Positions 48,323-59,696 of a stretch of 64,000 nucleotides of DNA are shown piece by piece. The notes below the pieces were generated by a model. That model was not told the DNA's origin. It saw only the letters and a program-made list of their open reading frames with translations, and did no database searches. A program made the position numbers and the translations under genes. The DNA comes from Leptospira sp. WS92.C1 (GTDB lineage: Bacteria; Spirochaetota; Leptospiria; Leptospirales; Leptospiraceae), in contig NZ_CP162130.1 of assembly GCF_040833975.1 (NCBI RefSeq), positions 2,440,001 to 2,504,000 on the forward strand, read 5' to 3'. The first letter of the stretch is position 1. Every line of letters begins with the position of its first letter.

Positions 48323-48441
48323 CGGACTTGAAGTCCGATTGCAAGTCTTTTTCAAACGGAGATTGTTTGTCGGACCAAATATCCGGAATTAAAAGATCTT
48401 GACTTTTTTGTAAAATCGTTTTGGATCGGACTTCAAGTCCG
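48323..48441. repeat. Two inverted palindromes between convergent genes
   Basis: CGGACTTGAAGTCCG at 48323-48337 and CGGACTTCAAGTCCG at 48427-48441, in opposite orientation, in the gap between convergent genes. Members of the family at 4771, 17303 and 61210. Confidence 0.7.
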
Positions 48442-48470
48442 CGAGAAAATTCTCTTTTTCAGAAAAATCC

Positions 48471-50618
48471 TCAAACATCAAATGAAGTTTTTTCCCGTTT
48501 ATATCGAAGCGGTTTTTTGAGATATTTGATAAGAAGAACCTTATTTCCTTTTTCGTTGAACTTGACAATATCAAACACCCTCCGAGTCATCACGATTCCT
48601 CTTCCATGAGTCAGACTTGTTTCATTCAACTTTTCGATATCTAAGTTTAGAATTTTCTTATAATCAAACCCTTCTCCTTCGTCTGTGATGAGAAATCCGA
48701 TTCTTCTCGCATTGAGAGAATAGGAAACCTTTACGGTTCTATAATTGTAAAACGGCTCCTTCTGACGTTTTTGGATAAACTCGAGATAACGCCCTGCGTT
48801 TAGTGCCTCTGTTTTTTCGTCAAAGCTGATGGCAAGATTTCCGTGTTCGATGGAATTGATAATGATCTCTCGGATACAGGTTCGGATCGTGATGATGATC
48901 TCGGTTCCCACAAACGTGGAAAGATTTACCGTAAGAAGCCGACTCAAAAGATCCGCGTTTCTGAGATAATTATTCAAAGTAAAATGCATTGACTCGCTTA
49001 CTATAAATTTCGCGAGAATATCCTCGTTTAGTTCATAAGCTTTTCCTAAAATTCCTTTTTTTTCTCCCAGATCCAAAAGCTGCAATCTGACTCTCATTTG
49101 TCTCGGTTCCAGAACATATTTTTGACAAAACTCGAGCGTGAACTCGGAACTCTTCCCCGTTTTTAGAAGATCGTCGATCTTCTCCTTTGCCAAAATCTTA
49201 GAATACGAAGAGCCGTCACCGCTCTGGATGTAGATTAGATCCAAAAATTCCCAATCTATGACTTCCTCCGGGCTAAAGCCCAAAAGCCGTCCCAAGGATT
49301 TATTCGCGTTTCGAATTTTACCGTCCGCGTCCATAGTAAACAGAAATTCTTCCGATTCTTCGAATAGATTTCGAAATCGTTTTTCGGATTGTTCCGCGAT
49401 GAGTTTTGTGGATTCCAACTCTCCGATCTTTACGGATAACACCTGGGACAAGATTTTTACTCGATCCGCAAGCCCCAAACCCATCAGAACCACATGAAAC
49501 AAGGAAACGATTTCAATCACCCAAAACTTCAATCCGTAATCTCTCAACCATCCGACAGGAAGGAATAAGAACAAAAATCCTCCGGCGACTAACACTCCCC
49601 AGGCCGCGAGAAAATAAAACGCGCTTCCTTGATTCCAAAAGATGCTTCGCACACCGTTGATAAAAAGGAGAATCACTCCCAAAAACGTCAAGGTTAAGCC
49701 GAGAAAGATACTGATCCGAGGTGGAATCAATAGGGAAAGAAACGCGCAAAATAAAAGTAGACCCTGCGAATATTGAAACAAACGATACGAACGTTTGGAT
49801 CGGTTTTCCAAATCCAAATACGAATTTACAAACAGCGACATCAAAACAAGACTGATCAACAAAAAGAAGGGAATACTCCTACCCGTCCACAAGACCGCAT
49901 TTGGCCAAAGAATCTGAAACCCGAATCCTTCCCAAACAAACTGAAAAAAAGAAAATCCGGAAATATAAACCGAAAAGCAGAAATAATACCGCTCTTTTGT
50001 ATAAATATATAAAAGTAAATTATAAAATGCTAAAATAAGCATAGAGCCGAAAAACAAACCGAATAAAAATTGTTCGAAAATTACTTTTTTGTAAAATCCC
50101 AGCGCGGAATAATAACGAAGAGAGAGCTGGATTTTAGAATCGGATTTGATTTTGAAATAGATCGTTTTGTTTGTTTTAGGAAGACCCGCAGATGGAAACG
50201 CGGGGTTTCGATATTGAACCGGCCTGACCGTAAACGGAATCGTATCACCCGCTCTGTAAAACGGAATCTCTCCTTTTTTGACGTCATAGTATTCCACCAA
50301 ATCGGTGTTTGGAAATTGATATTCCACGATCCAACGAATCGGTTGATCGGATGAATTGGAAACCTGGATCCGGACCCATACTACCGCTTCCGTATATCCC
50401 AAAGACGCGATGTTTGTGGAAATGAATTTTCCATCTTCAGCAAGAACTCTGATCTGAGCAAACGTCAGATTCCCTGTCTGATCCTGAAAGTATTCTAAGG
50501 ATTCTTCCTTACCGATCGCCGAATCATCCAATTCTACGAGATCAATTCCGGACAAAGGAAATATGCAGAATAAAAATGCAAGGGCTGCGATGTATAATCG
50601 ATTTTTTTGAAAGAACAT
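48471..50618 (-). CDS. 7TMR-DISM sensor with PAS and HATPase domains
   Basis: A 715-residue membrane sensor: signal peptide (1-24), an extracytoplasmic 7TMR-DISMED2-type region (about 30-175), seven membrane helices (about 185-390, including LFGLFFGSMLILAFYNLLLY), a PAS domain (about 420-545, KRFRNLFEESEEFLFTMDAD) and a C-terminal histidine-kinase-like ATPase region (about 575-715). In the last part I see IREIIINSIEHGNLAISFDE (N-box) and ITDEGEGFDYKK (G1), resembling RsbW/SpoIIAB-type ATPases. I see no phospho-acceptor His dimerisation helix, so it may be an anti-sigma-type or serine kinase rather than a two-component kinase. It stands alone. Confidence 0.82.
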   Translation of the reverse strand: MFFQKNRLYIAALAFLFCIFPLSGIDLVELDDSAIGKEESLEYFQDQTGNLTFAQIRVLAEDGKFISTNIASLGYTEAVVWVRIQVSNSSDQPIRWIVEYQFPNTDLVEYYDVKKGEIPFYRAGDTIPFTVRPVQYRNPAFPSAGLPKTNKTIYFKIKSDSKIQLSLRYYSALGFYKKVIFEQFLFGLFFGSMLILAFYNLLLYIYTKERYYFCFSVYISGFSFFQFVWEGFGFQILWPNAVLWTGRSIPFFLLISLVLMSLFVNSYLDLENRSKRSYRLFQYSQGLLLFCAFLSLLIPPRISIFLGLTLTFLGVILLFINGVRSIFWNQGSAFYFLAAWGVLVAGGFLFLFLPVGWLRDYGLKFWVIEIVSLFHVVLMGLGLADRVKILSQVLSVKIGELESTKLIAEQSEKRFRNLFEESEEFLFTMDADGKIRNANKSLGRLLGFSPEEVIDWEFLDLIYIQSGDGSSYSKILAKEKIDDLLKTGKSSEFTLEFCQKYVLEPRQMRVRLQLLDLGEKKGILGKAYELNEDILAKFIVSESMHFTLNNYLRNADLLSRLLTVNLSTFVGTEIIITIRTCIREIIINSIEHGNLAISFDEKTEALNAGRYLEFIQKRQKEPFYNYRTVKVSYSLNARRIGFLITDEGEGFDYKKILNLDIEKLNETSLTHGRGIVMTRRVFDIVKFNEKGNKVLLIKYLKKPLRYKREKTSFDV

Positions 50619-50677
50619 ACCCTTGCGGTTTCCTATCCGATCATGATTTTCAAAGTTTTTGGTGTTTCAATCCTGGT

Positions 50678-51874
50678 TCAAAGAAAAAAGAAAATCCAAA
50701 AAACGATCACACCACCGAGCCCGATCCAGAAAATCTGCGTTTTGAATTCTTTATTTCCTTCCAAGACTCTGCTCGTATGCCAGAAACCGGAAAACAAAAA
50801 AACAAGGACCGGAAATAATTTCCAAAGGGGAATCGTTCCTGATTTAAACGTTTTCAAAACAAATAAGGACAAAAGCGTCCAAACAAAAAATGCGACGATT
50901 CCGAAACGCTTTCGATTTGGAGAAACAACGGGATCAAACTTGAGATAACGAGTTCGATCAATTTCCACGGGAAGAACCGAAGGACCTAAACTCGCAGGTC
51001 TCCATCCCGGAGGTTTGAGAAGAACAAGGATCTTATCCTTAATTCCGGAAGTTTTTTTGAATAGATCCCAAATTTCCCGATACACATGAAGATTCGTATA
51101 AATCGGATCAAACGTAGTCACCGGTTTTGTCAAACCGTAGATCGGTTCCTCCTCCTCTCTGGCAAAGGAACCAAAAATTCGATCCCAGAAAATCAAAATT
51201 CCGCCGTGGTTCTTATCGATATATTTCGGATCCCTTCCGTGATGAACCCGATGGTGCGCGGGAGTGACCAATACTTCCTCCAAAAAACCGAGCTTTCCGA
51301 TCAGTCTCGTATGAACCCAAAACTGATAGATCTTTAAAATACCGTGGGCCAATAAAAAGGCCTGCCAAGGAACCCCGCAAAAAGCGATCAAGAGATTAAA
51401 GCCGTATTCAAAGATCCTCTGAAAACTGGACTGACGCAAAGCCACCGAAAGATTGAATTCTTCACTAGAATGGTGAGTGACGTGACAGGCCCAGAGAAAG
51501 TTGATCTCGTGAGTCGCACGATGGAACCAGTAATATACAAAGTCCACCGCCAGAAATACGAACACCCAACCGGCGAGATTCGCAAATTGAACGTGTATTC
51601 CCGCTTGATCACGCCAAAACGGAGCGCCCAGAGGAATCTCGGAAACCCCGAACAAGGTTTGCAGGGACCAGAATATTCTAAAATTCTCATAAACCCAAAG
51701 AGATAGGATGGTCACGAGAATTCCAGTTAGAGAGAACAAAATTCCTGTACTGAGATCTGCGACCGTATCGTTCCATCGATACACTTTTTTATCGCCGATC
51801 CGGGAATAGAAAAGTTCCACTCCGATCAGGAGTAGAAAAAAGGGCACCGCTACGTCTATGATAGATCCCTGCAT
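50678..51874 (-). CDS. Sterol desaturase/fatty acid hydroxylase-like membrane protein
   Basis: A 398-residue membrane protein with about seven helices and the eight-His di-iron motifs of the sterol desaturase/fatty-acid hydroxylase family: [14 protein letters not shown], and [10 protein letters not shown] followed by [14 protein letters not shown]. The enzyme would oxidise lipids at the inner membrane. The C-terminal 90 residues add three helices not essential to the family. It ends 60 bases from the sensor gene and is 6 bases downstream of a short-chain dehydrogenase gene, so both lie in one operon. Confidence 0.87.
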   Translation of the reverse strand: MQGSIIDVAVPFFLLLIGVELFYSRIGDKKVYRWNDTVADLSTGILFSLTGILVTILSLWVYENFRIFWSLQTLFGVSEIPLGAPFWRDQAGIHVQFANLAGWVFVFLAVDFVYYWFHRATHEINFLWACHVTHHSSEEFNLSVALRQSSFQRIFEYGFNLLIAFCGVPWQAFLLAHGILKIYQFWVHTRLIGKLGFLEEVLVTPAHHRVHHGRDPKYIDKNHGGILIFWDRIFGSFAREEEEPIYGLTKPVTTFDPIYTNLHVYREIWDLFKKTSGIKDKILVLLKPPGWRPASLGPSVLPVEIDRTRYLKFDPVVSPNRKRFGIVAFFVWTLLSLFVLKTFKSGTIPLWKLFPVLVFLFSGFWHTSRVLEGNKEFKTQIFWIGLGGVIVFWIFFFL

Positions 51875-51880
51875 TTTTAT

Positions 51881-52666
51881 TTAACCGTTTTGATTTAGGG
51901 TTTTCGCGATCTTTCGGACAATCCATCTCGGGGTGATTCGCACACTCTGCGCAAGGATCCGATTCAAAAGACCGGAAACTACAACCGCCTTTCCTTTTTT
52001 AAGAGCATCATATCCTATTTCCGCGACCGTTTTTGCGGACAGAATCGGAGTCATGGGATTGTTGAGCAATTTCGATTGGGTGATCTCCGCTCTTTCAAAA
52101 AATTCCGTTTTGGTCGGTCCCGGACAAAGAGCGGTAACGGTGACTCCGTCTTTTTTCACTTCCTCGTAAATCGCTTCGGAGAAGGAAAGAACATACGCTT
52201 TTGTCGCATAATAATTGGACATATTCGGTCCGGGTTGAAATGCGGAGGTGGAGGCCACGTTCAAAATCTTTCCATTCTTTCGCTCCACCATACCCTGAAG
52301 AAACAGATGTGTCAACTCCACAAGAGCAGTCACATTTACCTGGATCATCGCAATCTCCTTTTTGAGATCCATCCGATCAAATCTTCCGTTTGTTCCAAAA
52401 CCGGCATTGTTAACCAAAACTTCGACGATTGTCTTTGACTTTTTTACAAAATCAAAAATCTTCTTCGGGGTTTTCGAATCCGCCAAATCCAAGGATAAAA
52501 TATCCACCTTTACTTTGTAAGCTGATTCGATTTCTTTTTTGACCGCTTTTAAGGTCTTTTCATTTCTCGCTATGAGAATGAGATCGTATCCGTCGGCGGC
52601 GATGAGTTTGCTCAGTTCATAACCGATACCGACCGTTCCACCTGTGATGATTGCTGTTCTTGCCAT
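51881..52666 (-). CDS. Short-chain dehydrogenase/reductase
   Basis: A 261-residue SDR enzyme, NAD(P)-dependent. TGGTVGIG is the cofactor motif and [17 protein letters not shown] (Ser) and YYATK (Tyr, Lys) the rest; these give the full catalytic set. The start ATG at 52666 follows AGGAAACG and matches the usual [10 protein letters not shown]; a longer frame back to 52738 is possible but adds a non-conserved part. It pairs with the hydroxylase gene and may act on the same lipid pathway, which is inference. Confidence 0.9.
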   Translation of the reverse strand: MARTAIITGGTVGIGYELSKLIAADGYDLILIARNEKTLKAVKKEIESAYKVKVDILSLDLADSKTPKKIFDFVKKSKTIVEVLVNNAGFGTNGRFDRMDLKKEIAMIQVNVTALVELTHLFLQGMVERKNGKILNVASTSAFQPGPNMSNYYATKAYVLSFSEAIYEEVKKDGVTVTALCPGPTKTEFFERAEITQSKLLNNPMTPILSAKTVAEIGYDALKKGKAVVVSGLLNRILAQSVRITPRWIVRKIAKTLNQNG

Positions 52667-52774
52667 TTGCACGTTTCCTTTTAAAAACACCAAGTCTTCC
52701 GAACGGAGAAAGGAAAAGAAAGATTTTTTCAAAATCAAAAGGAAGTTTCAAAAAATTCTTCCAACTTTCATTCC

Positions 52775-53458
52775 ATGAAAAACAATCTACCAATGATCAA
52801 ACTTCACGGCGCGAGCATCAGCAATTATGTAAATAAAGTAAAACTCGGAATTTTGGAAAAAGGATTGGAATACGAACAAATCCGTGTGGCTCCCTCCCAA
52901 GAGGAAGAGTTTTTAAAAATCAGCCCGATGGGAAAAATTCCGGTTTTGGAAATCGATGGCAGATTCGTTTTTGAATCCACCGCGATTTTAGAATTCTTAG
53001 ACGATTTCTATCCGGAAACTCCTAGGCTCATCCCGAACGATCCTTGGGAGGCGGCGAGAATTCGGGAAATCACAACGCTGATCGAAAACTATTTGGACAT
53101 TCCCGCCAGAAGAATCTATCTCTTATCATCCAGAGGAAAGGACGTTCCGCCGGGACTTGCCGAAGAGATTCATCCGATTTTAACAAAAGGGGTCAAGGCT
53201 TTGCAAAGAGTCGTACGATTTTCACCCTATATAGCAGGAGATCGGTTTACTCTAGCGGATTGTTCCGCGTTTGCAAATCTAACCGTGATCGAAGAAAGTC
53301 TCCGACCATTCTATCCGACCGATCATCCCTTGGATTTGTTATCCGGTTTGAAGGAATACTTTACATTTATGAAATCCCAAAAAGGTCCGGCCTTGGTGGA
53401 AAAAGAAAAACAAACTCTGTTCAAGATCCTTGCGAGAGCCAAAGTAAAAGTAGAATGA
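52775..53458 (+). CDS. Glutathione S-transferase-like protein
   Basis: A 227-residue GST-fold protein with an N-terminal thioredoxin-like domain ([40 protein letters not shown], with cis-Pro and Ser-Thr) and an all-helical C-terminal domain ([20 protein letters not shown]). Start: ATG 52775 or ATG 52793 (MIKLHG). The gene is divergent from the SDR gene. Substrate unknown. Leptospira are not known glutathione users in every species, so another thiol or a scaffold role is possible. Confidence 0.85.
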   Translation: MKNNLPMIKLHGASISNYVNKVKLGILEKGLEYEQIRVAPSQEEEFLKISPMGKIPVLEIDGRFVFESTAILEFLDDFYPETPRLIPNDPWEAARIREITTLIENYLDIPARRIYLLSSRGKDVPPGLAEEIHPILTKGVKALQRVVRFSPYIAGDRFTLADCSAFANLTVIEESLRPFYPTDHPLDLLSGLKEYFTFMKSQKGPALVEKEKQTLFKILARAKVKVE

Positions 53459-53535
53459 ACAAAGGATTTTCTTCCGGTCCTCGTCCAAATTTGATTTGAC
53501 TCTCCTGTTGATGGAATTACCCTGCTCTGGTCTTT

Positions 53536-53772
53536 ATGGAAACTGAAAAAGTAATTTCGATCCCGATTCGGGAACTTCCGCATCTTAAAGTTCTTTTGGC
53601 GGGATGGTATAACTTTTTAAAAGAAAGTTACGATCAAAAAGTAATTAACCAGAGTGAATTCAAAGACGCGCTTCGAAGCAATGTTGTCTACAACATCGAT
53701 CAGGATCAGGTGGAAGTACTCTTAGCAGGAAAAGAATCCCTGCTTCAAAGTTTTAGAAAAAGTCTTTCCTGA
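53536..53772 (+). CDS. Small hypothetical protein
   Basis: A 78-residue charged protein (METEKVISIPIRELPHLKVL...), 77 bases after the GST gene. Predicted to be mostly helical, without signal peptide or membrane helix. No family recognised. The length, the Met start and codon use support it. Convergent with the oligopeptidase gene, 8 bases apart. Confidence 0.6.
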   Translation: METEKVISIPIRELPHLKVLLAGWYNFLKESYDQKVINQSEFKDALRSNVVYNIDQDQVEVLLAGKESLLQSFRKSLS

Positions 53773-53780
53773 TCCTTTTT

Positions 53781-55733
53781 TTACGCGGCTTTGAGCCCGT
53801 AGAGCTTGAGAAGAGAACCCACTTCCGGTTCTCTGCCTAAAAATCTTTTAAAAAGAACCATCGCATTCTCGCTTCCCCCTTTCTCCAAAATTTCCCGAAA
53901 GTAAGCCGAGCTTAAATTCCGATCAAAAACACCTTTTTCCACAAATGCGAAAAACGCGTCTGCGCTCATGACCTCGGCCCATTTATAACTGTAATACCCC
54001 GCGGCATAACCTCCGGAAAAAATATGTGCAAATCCGTTTTGAAACCGATTGTAATCCGGCGGAATCACGACCGATACTTCCTTTCTCACTTCTTGGAGAA
54101 TGGAATGCACTTCCGCTTCCGTATGTTTTTTTTCGTGGATAAGAATATCGAAAAGAGAAAACTCGAGTTGTCTTACGATTCCCATAGCGGATAAAAAGTT
54201 CTTTGTCTCTTTCAGTTTTTCGATCATCGAATCCGGGATGGTTTCTCCGGTTTCATAATGTTTTCCGAATATTTTTAATACGGAGGCTTCGGTCGCAAAG
54301 TTTTCCAAAAACTGAGAGGGAAATTCCACCGCATCCCATTCCACACCGTTGATTCCACTCACGGGAGGTTCTTCGATCTTTGTACAGAGATGATGTAGAG
54401 CGTGACCCATCTCGTGAAAAAACGTGACTACGTCGCTGTGTTTCAAAAGCGAAGGAGCCGTCGCGGTGGAAACCGGAAAGTTACAGACCACAAACGCACT
54501 GGGAAGAATTTCTCGACCCGCGATCCGGTTTCTGGAATACCAGTTGTTCATCCAGGCCCCGCCTTGTTTGTCCTTGCGGGCTTCCAGATCCAGATACAAA
54601 CGGGAAAGAAGAATTCCGTCCTTATAAAGATCGTAAACCTGAACCTTCTCCTCCCAAACCTCTGCGGAAGTCTTTTTGAATTCCAGCCCCAAAAGTTGTT
54701 GCAAGAATTGGAATGTTCCGGAAACCACTTTTTCTTTTTCAAAATACGGACGTGTCCGCTCCTCGTCAAAGTCGAATCTGGATTTCATCAATTTCTCGCT
54801 CACAAACGCGGTGTCATACGCCTGCAGAGAATCGATCGAGAGAGTTTGGGCAAATTTTTCGAGATCCTCAAATTCCTTCCGGGCGATCGGTTTGGCCTGT
54901 TTTGCAAGATCTCTCAAAAATTTGAGAACCGTCGCTCCGGAATCCGCGACCTTGGTTGCCAAAGACAATTCCACGTAATTAGGATATCCGAGAAGATGAG
55001 CGAGTTCGTTTTTTAATGCGAGAATTTTTTCGATCAAAATTCCGTTCTGAGGAGCTCTGGTAGTATAAGCCTTATATAATGTTTCTCGAATGGAACGATT
55101 TGGACCGTGGGTCATATAGGCGATATAACTCGGCATCTGTAGAGTGAATTTGTATCTGCCGTCTTCCGTCTTTGCGGAACCGAGATCCGATTTCGGAATT
55201 CCTTCTACATCCTCGGGTTGATCCAAGACGAGTTCGTATGCGTTCGTCGCATCCAAAAGGTTTTGCGAAAACTGATTGTCCAAATCGGAAAGTTGAATCT
55301 GGATCTCTTGGATTTTTTTTTTGGTTTTTTCCGGAAGTCCGATCCCGCTCAACTTGAACTGTATGATAGAATCTTGCAGTACTTTTTTTCGAGGACCGTT
55401 TAACGTGTCGCTTTCGTTTTCGAGGATTTCCTGATACGCACGATTCAATTCCTCATTCTGTCCCAGATCGGAATAAAACGCGGTGATTTCCGGAAGTATT
55501 TCCGTATAAAGCGCTTGGATTTCTTTGGAATTTTTGACGCTGTTGAGATGGGATAAAACGGTAAATTGGATCTGCATTTCCTGAATGAGATCGTTCAAAG
55601 GACGGATGACGGTATCGTATGTTCGATCTTTTTTTTCGAGAAGTATCCGAAGTTCTTCGCGAATGGTTTTGATTTTTTGGAGAATGGCGTTTTTAGTAAG
55701 TTCGGGTTGATCTGCTTTGAATTCTGGTAACAT
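53781..55733 (-). CDS. M3-family oligopeptidase
   Basis: A zinc oligopeptidase of about 650 residues (689 from the upstream ATG at 55850) similar to oligopeptidase A. The zinc motif is [10 protein letters not shown] (about residue 437 from the chosen start), with the downstream Glu region [14 protein letters not shown] and [20 protein letters not shown] near the end. It would cut short peptides in the cytoplasm. The start at 55733 ([13 protein letters not shown]) removes 39 residues of low quality from the longest frame. Convergent with the small gene. Confidence 0.9.
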   Translation of the reverse strand: MLPEFKADQPELTKNAILQKIKTIREELRILLEKKDRTYDTVIRPLNDLIQEMQIQFTVLSHLNSVKNSKEIQALYTEILPEITAFYSDLGQNEELNRAYQEILENESDTLNGPRKKVLQDSIIQFKLSGIGLPEKTKKKIQEIQIQLSDLDNQFSQNLLDATNAYELVLDQPEDVEGIPKSDLGSAKTEDGRYKFTLQMPSYIAYMTHGPNRSIRETLYKAYTTRAPQNGILIEKILALKNELAHLLGYPNYVELSLATKVADSGATVLKFLRDLAKQAKPIARKEFEDLEKFAQTLSIDSLQAYDTAFVSEKLMKSRFDFDEERTRPYFEKEKVVSGTFQFLQQLLGLEFKKTSAEVWEEKVQVYDLYKDGILLSRLYLDLEARKDKQGGAWMNNWYSRNRIAGREILPSAFVVCNFPVSTATAPSLLKHSDVVTFFHEMGHALHHLCTKIEEPPVSGINGVEWDAVEFPSQFLENFATEASVLKIFGKHYETGETIPDSMIEKLKETKNFLSAMGIVRQLEFSLFDILIHEKKHTEAEVHSILQEVRKEVSVVIPPDYNRFQNGFAHIFSGGYAAGYYSYKWAEVMSADAFFAFVEKGVFDRNLSSAYFREILEKGGSENAMVLFKRFLGREPEVGSLLKLYGLKAA

Positions 55734-55955
55734 CCCCACCAATCTCTTCGCGCCCGTCCGAAAGTTCATCCACTTTTTAAAACAAACCGCTTTAGAATTG
55801 GAACGATGCTCAAAATTCGAGTTTTTATCAAGGCCAATCGTCGAAATCAAATTTAAAAATTCGAATCATTTGTAACGATCAAATTCGTTTCCGCAGAATT
55901 CCAATCGTCTTGTTTCCGGTTTGACTCCTGCGAACCCTCTTGTAAAAAACAATCT

Positions 55956-56567
55956 ATGTTCTCAATTCGATTTTTCCGGATTGCAATCTGGATTTTCTTG
56001 ATCACAAATTGTTCCTTTTCTAAAAACGAACTTCCGATTTTTTCCGATAGAGTGAAATGTTCCGAAGAAGAACTTCCCATCTTTGTCCAGCCTGCATCGG
56101 ACGTCGCGGATGGAAACGGACTCGAGGCGTCGTATTGTTCCTCTCGCAAAATGGATTCGGGAAAAAGAATCGAACTCAGTCTTGTATTCCAAGACGAAAG
56201 ACATCCTTCTTTTTGGAAGGATCCAATCTATCGGATTTACAGAAGTTTTAAATATGGCCGGGTCAAGGATATAGAATCCTTGCGACTTCAATTTTTGGAA
56301 TCCGGAGAATTGTCCACGATTCATCTAAAAAATGTTTATGCCGGTGACCAGATCTTTGCGAGCGATCCCGTCGAACACTACGACGCGGTTCTCAAACCCG
56401 ACCAAATCGTTCGAGAGCAAAAAAGACCCGTATTATACGTCAACACCTGGAATCATATGTTCAAAGAAAGGGATTCCAATCCGCAACTTCCCAAAAAAAC
56501 ATGGACTCGTTATACGATCCATTCCGGAAGCAGGGATGAATTGGACGCTTTTTATTCGAGTAAGTAA
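55956..56567 (+). CDS. Lipoprotein with lipobox FLITNC
   Basis: A 203-residue lipoprotein with a signal sequence ending in FLITNCSF, so the likely acylated cysteine is residue 19. The mature part has no named domain; it is rich in charged and aromatic residues (YRIYRSFKYGRVKDIESLRL, YVNTWNHMFKERDSNPQLPK) and has a few Cys. Location is likely a membrane face. It is divergent from the peptidase gene and is followed by the repeat that hosts the IS. Confidence 0.72.
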   Translation: MFSIRFFRIAIWIFLITNCSFSKNELPIFSDRVKCSEEELPIFVQPASDVADGNGLEASYCSSRKMDSGKRIELSLVFQDERHPSFWKDPIYRIYRSFKYGRVKDIESLRLQFLESGELSTIHLKNVYAGDQIFASDPVEHYDAVLKPDQIVREQKRPVLYVNTWNHMFKERDSNPQLPKKTWTRYTIHSGSRDELDAFYSSK

Positions 56568-56576
56568 ATAAAGCGG

Positions 56577-56698
56577 ATTTTGTAGGAGCTCCTACAAAAC
56601 CTAGTATCGTTTTTTTCTTGCAAGAATACAATTTCTGTGGTAGAGAAAAATTCTCCAATCTTTTCCCGCAAGCCCACCACCTCCACCTCCCAATTTCG
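56577..56698. repeat. Left half of a dispersed repeat split by an IS
   Basis: Contains TGTAGGAGCTCCTACA (about 56582-56597) and a stretch (GTGGTAGAGAAAAATTCTCC) matching the tandem copies at 40.3-40.8 kb. The right half resumes at 58186 (TTGGGTGGGGTCC, GATGTAGGAGCTCCTATG). Confidence 0.7.
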
Positions 56699-58185
56699 CA
56701 TAACCTTACCCACAAGTTAAATCCTGCGTGAGTAATTTAAACATAAATCCGAGATCTATAACTCTCATTAATCCTTTGAATATTGTGAGAGGTCCAGGCG
56801 GTGAGTCTGATTTCCGCCCTAAGTGTCCGCCTAACTTTGCAATCCATTCTAAAACAGTGCCTAAATCAGGTTCTTGTTTTGGTGGTTGAGGAGTTTCGTA
56901 AAGTCGGCAGTAAGCGCCTTTCCATTCAAATGGTTCAAACATGATGGAAGCTTTTAATCCGGGGACATTCCTTCCTAAGAATGTTAACATCATTACGCGC
57001 CAAGAGACGATTGCGCTAATGGCAATACAAGCCTTGAATCGATCGCCAAATTTGAATTGAGTGGATTCGATTGCACATCCAGATTTTAATATCTTGAAAT
57101 AGACTTCGATTCCCCAACGACTTTTATAGTAAGAGATTACGTTCTTCGCATCTTCAGAAGTTCTAATTGGAATTGTTGTTAAAAATTTCCACTGAATTGT
57201 TTCGTCTTCTGATCCGTCAATCTCAGTTGCGGATACCGCATACATATCTATATTTTCCAATTTTTTATATCGAGGGGGCTTTATTGATAATTTTTCAAAT
57301 CGAAGCTCGATTTTAGCGTCTCTTGCTTTCTTTCCTTTCTTTCTTGGAACAGAGATTGTATATATATCAACCGGCTCTAAGGTTTCAAGATAGGACCAAG
57401 AATAATCACCGCCCTCGATCTTTCTGTCATAAACCGCACGTATAAGCAGATCTGGAGCGTTTTCTCCTACCTCTATATGTTCTTGAAATAGTTCGAAAAT
57501 ATCTGCTTCTCTATCACAGATGAATATGTATTTTGCATCGGATTCTTTAGAAAATTCGCATGTTGTTCTGTAGCCTTGAATCCACTTTATACTTTCCTTA
57601 TTTTCAATAGGAGTTCTCTTTCTTACATCTCTTGGTAAATGTTTAGAGCCTAATTTCAAGCGAGCCCACATTTTAAAATCTAAAATTCCTAAAGGGATTC
57701 CGTCTGTGGTAAATGCAATTGAAGGATGTAAAAGAAGCCCCTGATCCAAGTTGGAATTCATCGGCCCTAAACCTTCGATTCGGTTTCTATTTCGATAATA
57801 AATTTCCGTTGTGTCGCTTAACACCAAAATCGTTTCTTGTTTTTCAAGACGCTTTTTAGTCGCTCTGGAATGTGGAGCAATAATTTCATCCGGAGATACT
57901 TTCGGGTTCGAGAAAAAACGATAGGCGGCTTTTGTTCCCGACCAATTACCAAAAACATCAGGTAGGCTTGAGCCCGTTTGGTTACACATCGATCCGATAA
58001 TTTTCTTTAATCGTTTATTAAGTCTCTTGTCCCCCAAGCTAAGAGACAGAAATTCTTCTTCAATCCAATCTAAATCCGTTTCGAGAGTACTACTCCAATG
58101 TTTAGTGATCATCTTTAGGCCCAAGGAAAGAAAAGCAACAATGGCCTAAAAAAGCTAGTTTTTTTAACTTGTGGGTAAGGTTATG
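56699..58185 (-). mobile_element. IS4-family (IS50-like) insertion sequence
   Basis: A 1487-bp element with perfect 23-bp inverted ends (56699-56721 and 58163-58185; outer bases CATAACCTTACCCACAAGTT) and one transposase on the minus strand. The transposase stop lies inside the left end. I see no clean target duplication: flanks are CCAATTTCG and ATTTTACTT. The transposase has the YREK signature, so it belongs to the IS4 family near IS50. Confidence 0.9.
56706..58112 (-). CDS. IS4-family transposase
   Basis: The transposase from the ATG at 58112 (468 residues); a TTG at 58124 adds 4 residues. Numbered from that TTG, the DDE residues are Asp104 (LVLSDTTEIYY), Asp204 (FICDREADIFELF) and Glu340 in the YREK motif (Tyr333, Arg336, Glu340, Lys347: YKSRWGIEVYFKILK). 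The N-terminal part (GDKRLNKRLKKIIGSM..., WSGTKAAYRFF) matches the Tn5-type DNA-binding domain. All catalytic residues are present, so the element may be active. Confidence 0.92.
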   Translation of the reverse strand: MITKHWSSTLETDLDWIEEEFLSLSLGDKRLNKRLKKIIGSMCNQTGSSLPDVFGNWSGTKAAYRFFSNPKVSPDEIIAPHSRATKKRLEKQETILVLSDTTEIYYRNRNRIEGLGPMNSNLDQGLLLHPSIAFTTDGIPLGILDFKMWARLKLGSKHLPRDVRKRTPIENKESIKWIQGYRTTCEFSKESDAKYIFICDREADIFELFQEHIEVGENAPDLLIRAVYDRKIEGGDYSWSYLETLEPVDIYTISVPRKKGKKARDAKIELRFEKLSIKPPRYKKLENIDMYAVSATEIDGSEDETIQWKFLTTIPIRTSEDAKNVISYYKSRWGIEVYFKILKSGCAIESTQFKFGDRFKACIAISAIVSWRVMMLTFLGRNVPGLKASIMFEPFEWKGAYCRLYETPQPPKQEPDLGTVLEWIAKLGGHLGRKSDSPPGPLTIFKGLMRVIDLGFMFKLLTQDLTCG

Positions 58186-58221
58186 ATTTTACTTGGGTGG
58201 GGTCCGCAAATTTTACAGTGG

Positions 58222-58235
58222 ATGTAGGAGCTCCT
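58222..58235. repeat. Right half of the IS-split repeat
   Basis: GTAGGAGCTCCTAT, one end of the palindrome family. It follows TTGGGTGGGGTCC, which matches the inner part of the copies near 40.4 and 40.7 kb. Confidence 0.55.
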
Positions 58236-58275
58236 ATGATTTTCCGATTTTAGTGGCTACTGCGGAGGTCTTTCT

Positions 58276-58361
58276 ATGCTCCTTCGATCCATAAAAAAAC
58301 TTTTCCGTACGATTGCGGACAAAACACTGGAAAAAACCGAAACGATCAGAGGCCTATTATC

Positions 58362-58365
<4 letters not shown>
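58276..58365 (+). CDS. 29-residue small ORF coupled to the MaoC-like gene
   Basis: ATG at 58276 with a near-ideal ribosome binding site GGAGGT at 58264-58269, 6 bases before. Product [20 protein letters not shown] followed by TETIRGLLS, a basic amphipathic-looking peptide. Its TGA overlaps the ATG of the next gene as ATGA. It may be a leader peptide, a small protein or the remnant of a longer gene. Confidence 0.5.
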
Positions 58366-59540
<1,175 letters not shown>

Positions 59541-59696
59541 TCTTTATCAAAGCCTCTGTCTGTAAAACGGGGGCTCTCTTTTGTACACCCAAGATTTAAA
59601 GGGTTTTATAAAGATTGAATCCCATAATTTTTCGGACGCAATTCAATCGGAAAAATAAATTTCCCTAATTAGATGAATCTGTTAGGAAAGTTTATT

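Noticed and set aside
54402..55016. 204-codon plus-strand ORF opposite the oligopeptidase
   Set aside because: Antisense shadow of a gene with intact zinc motif.
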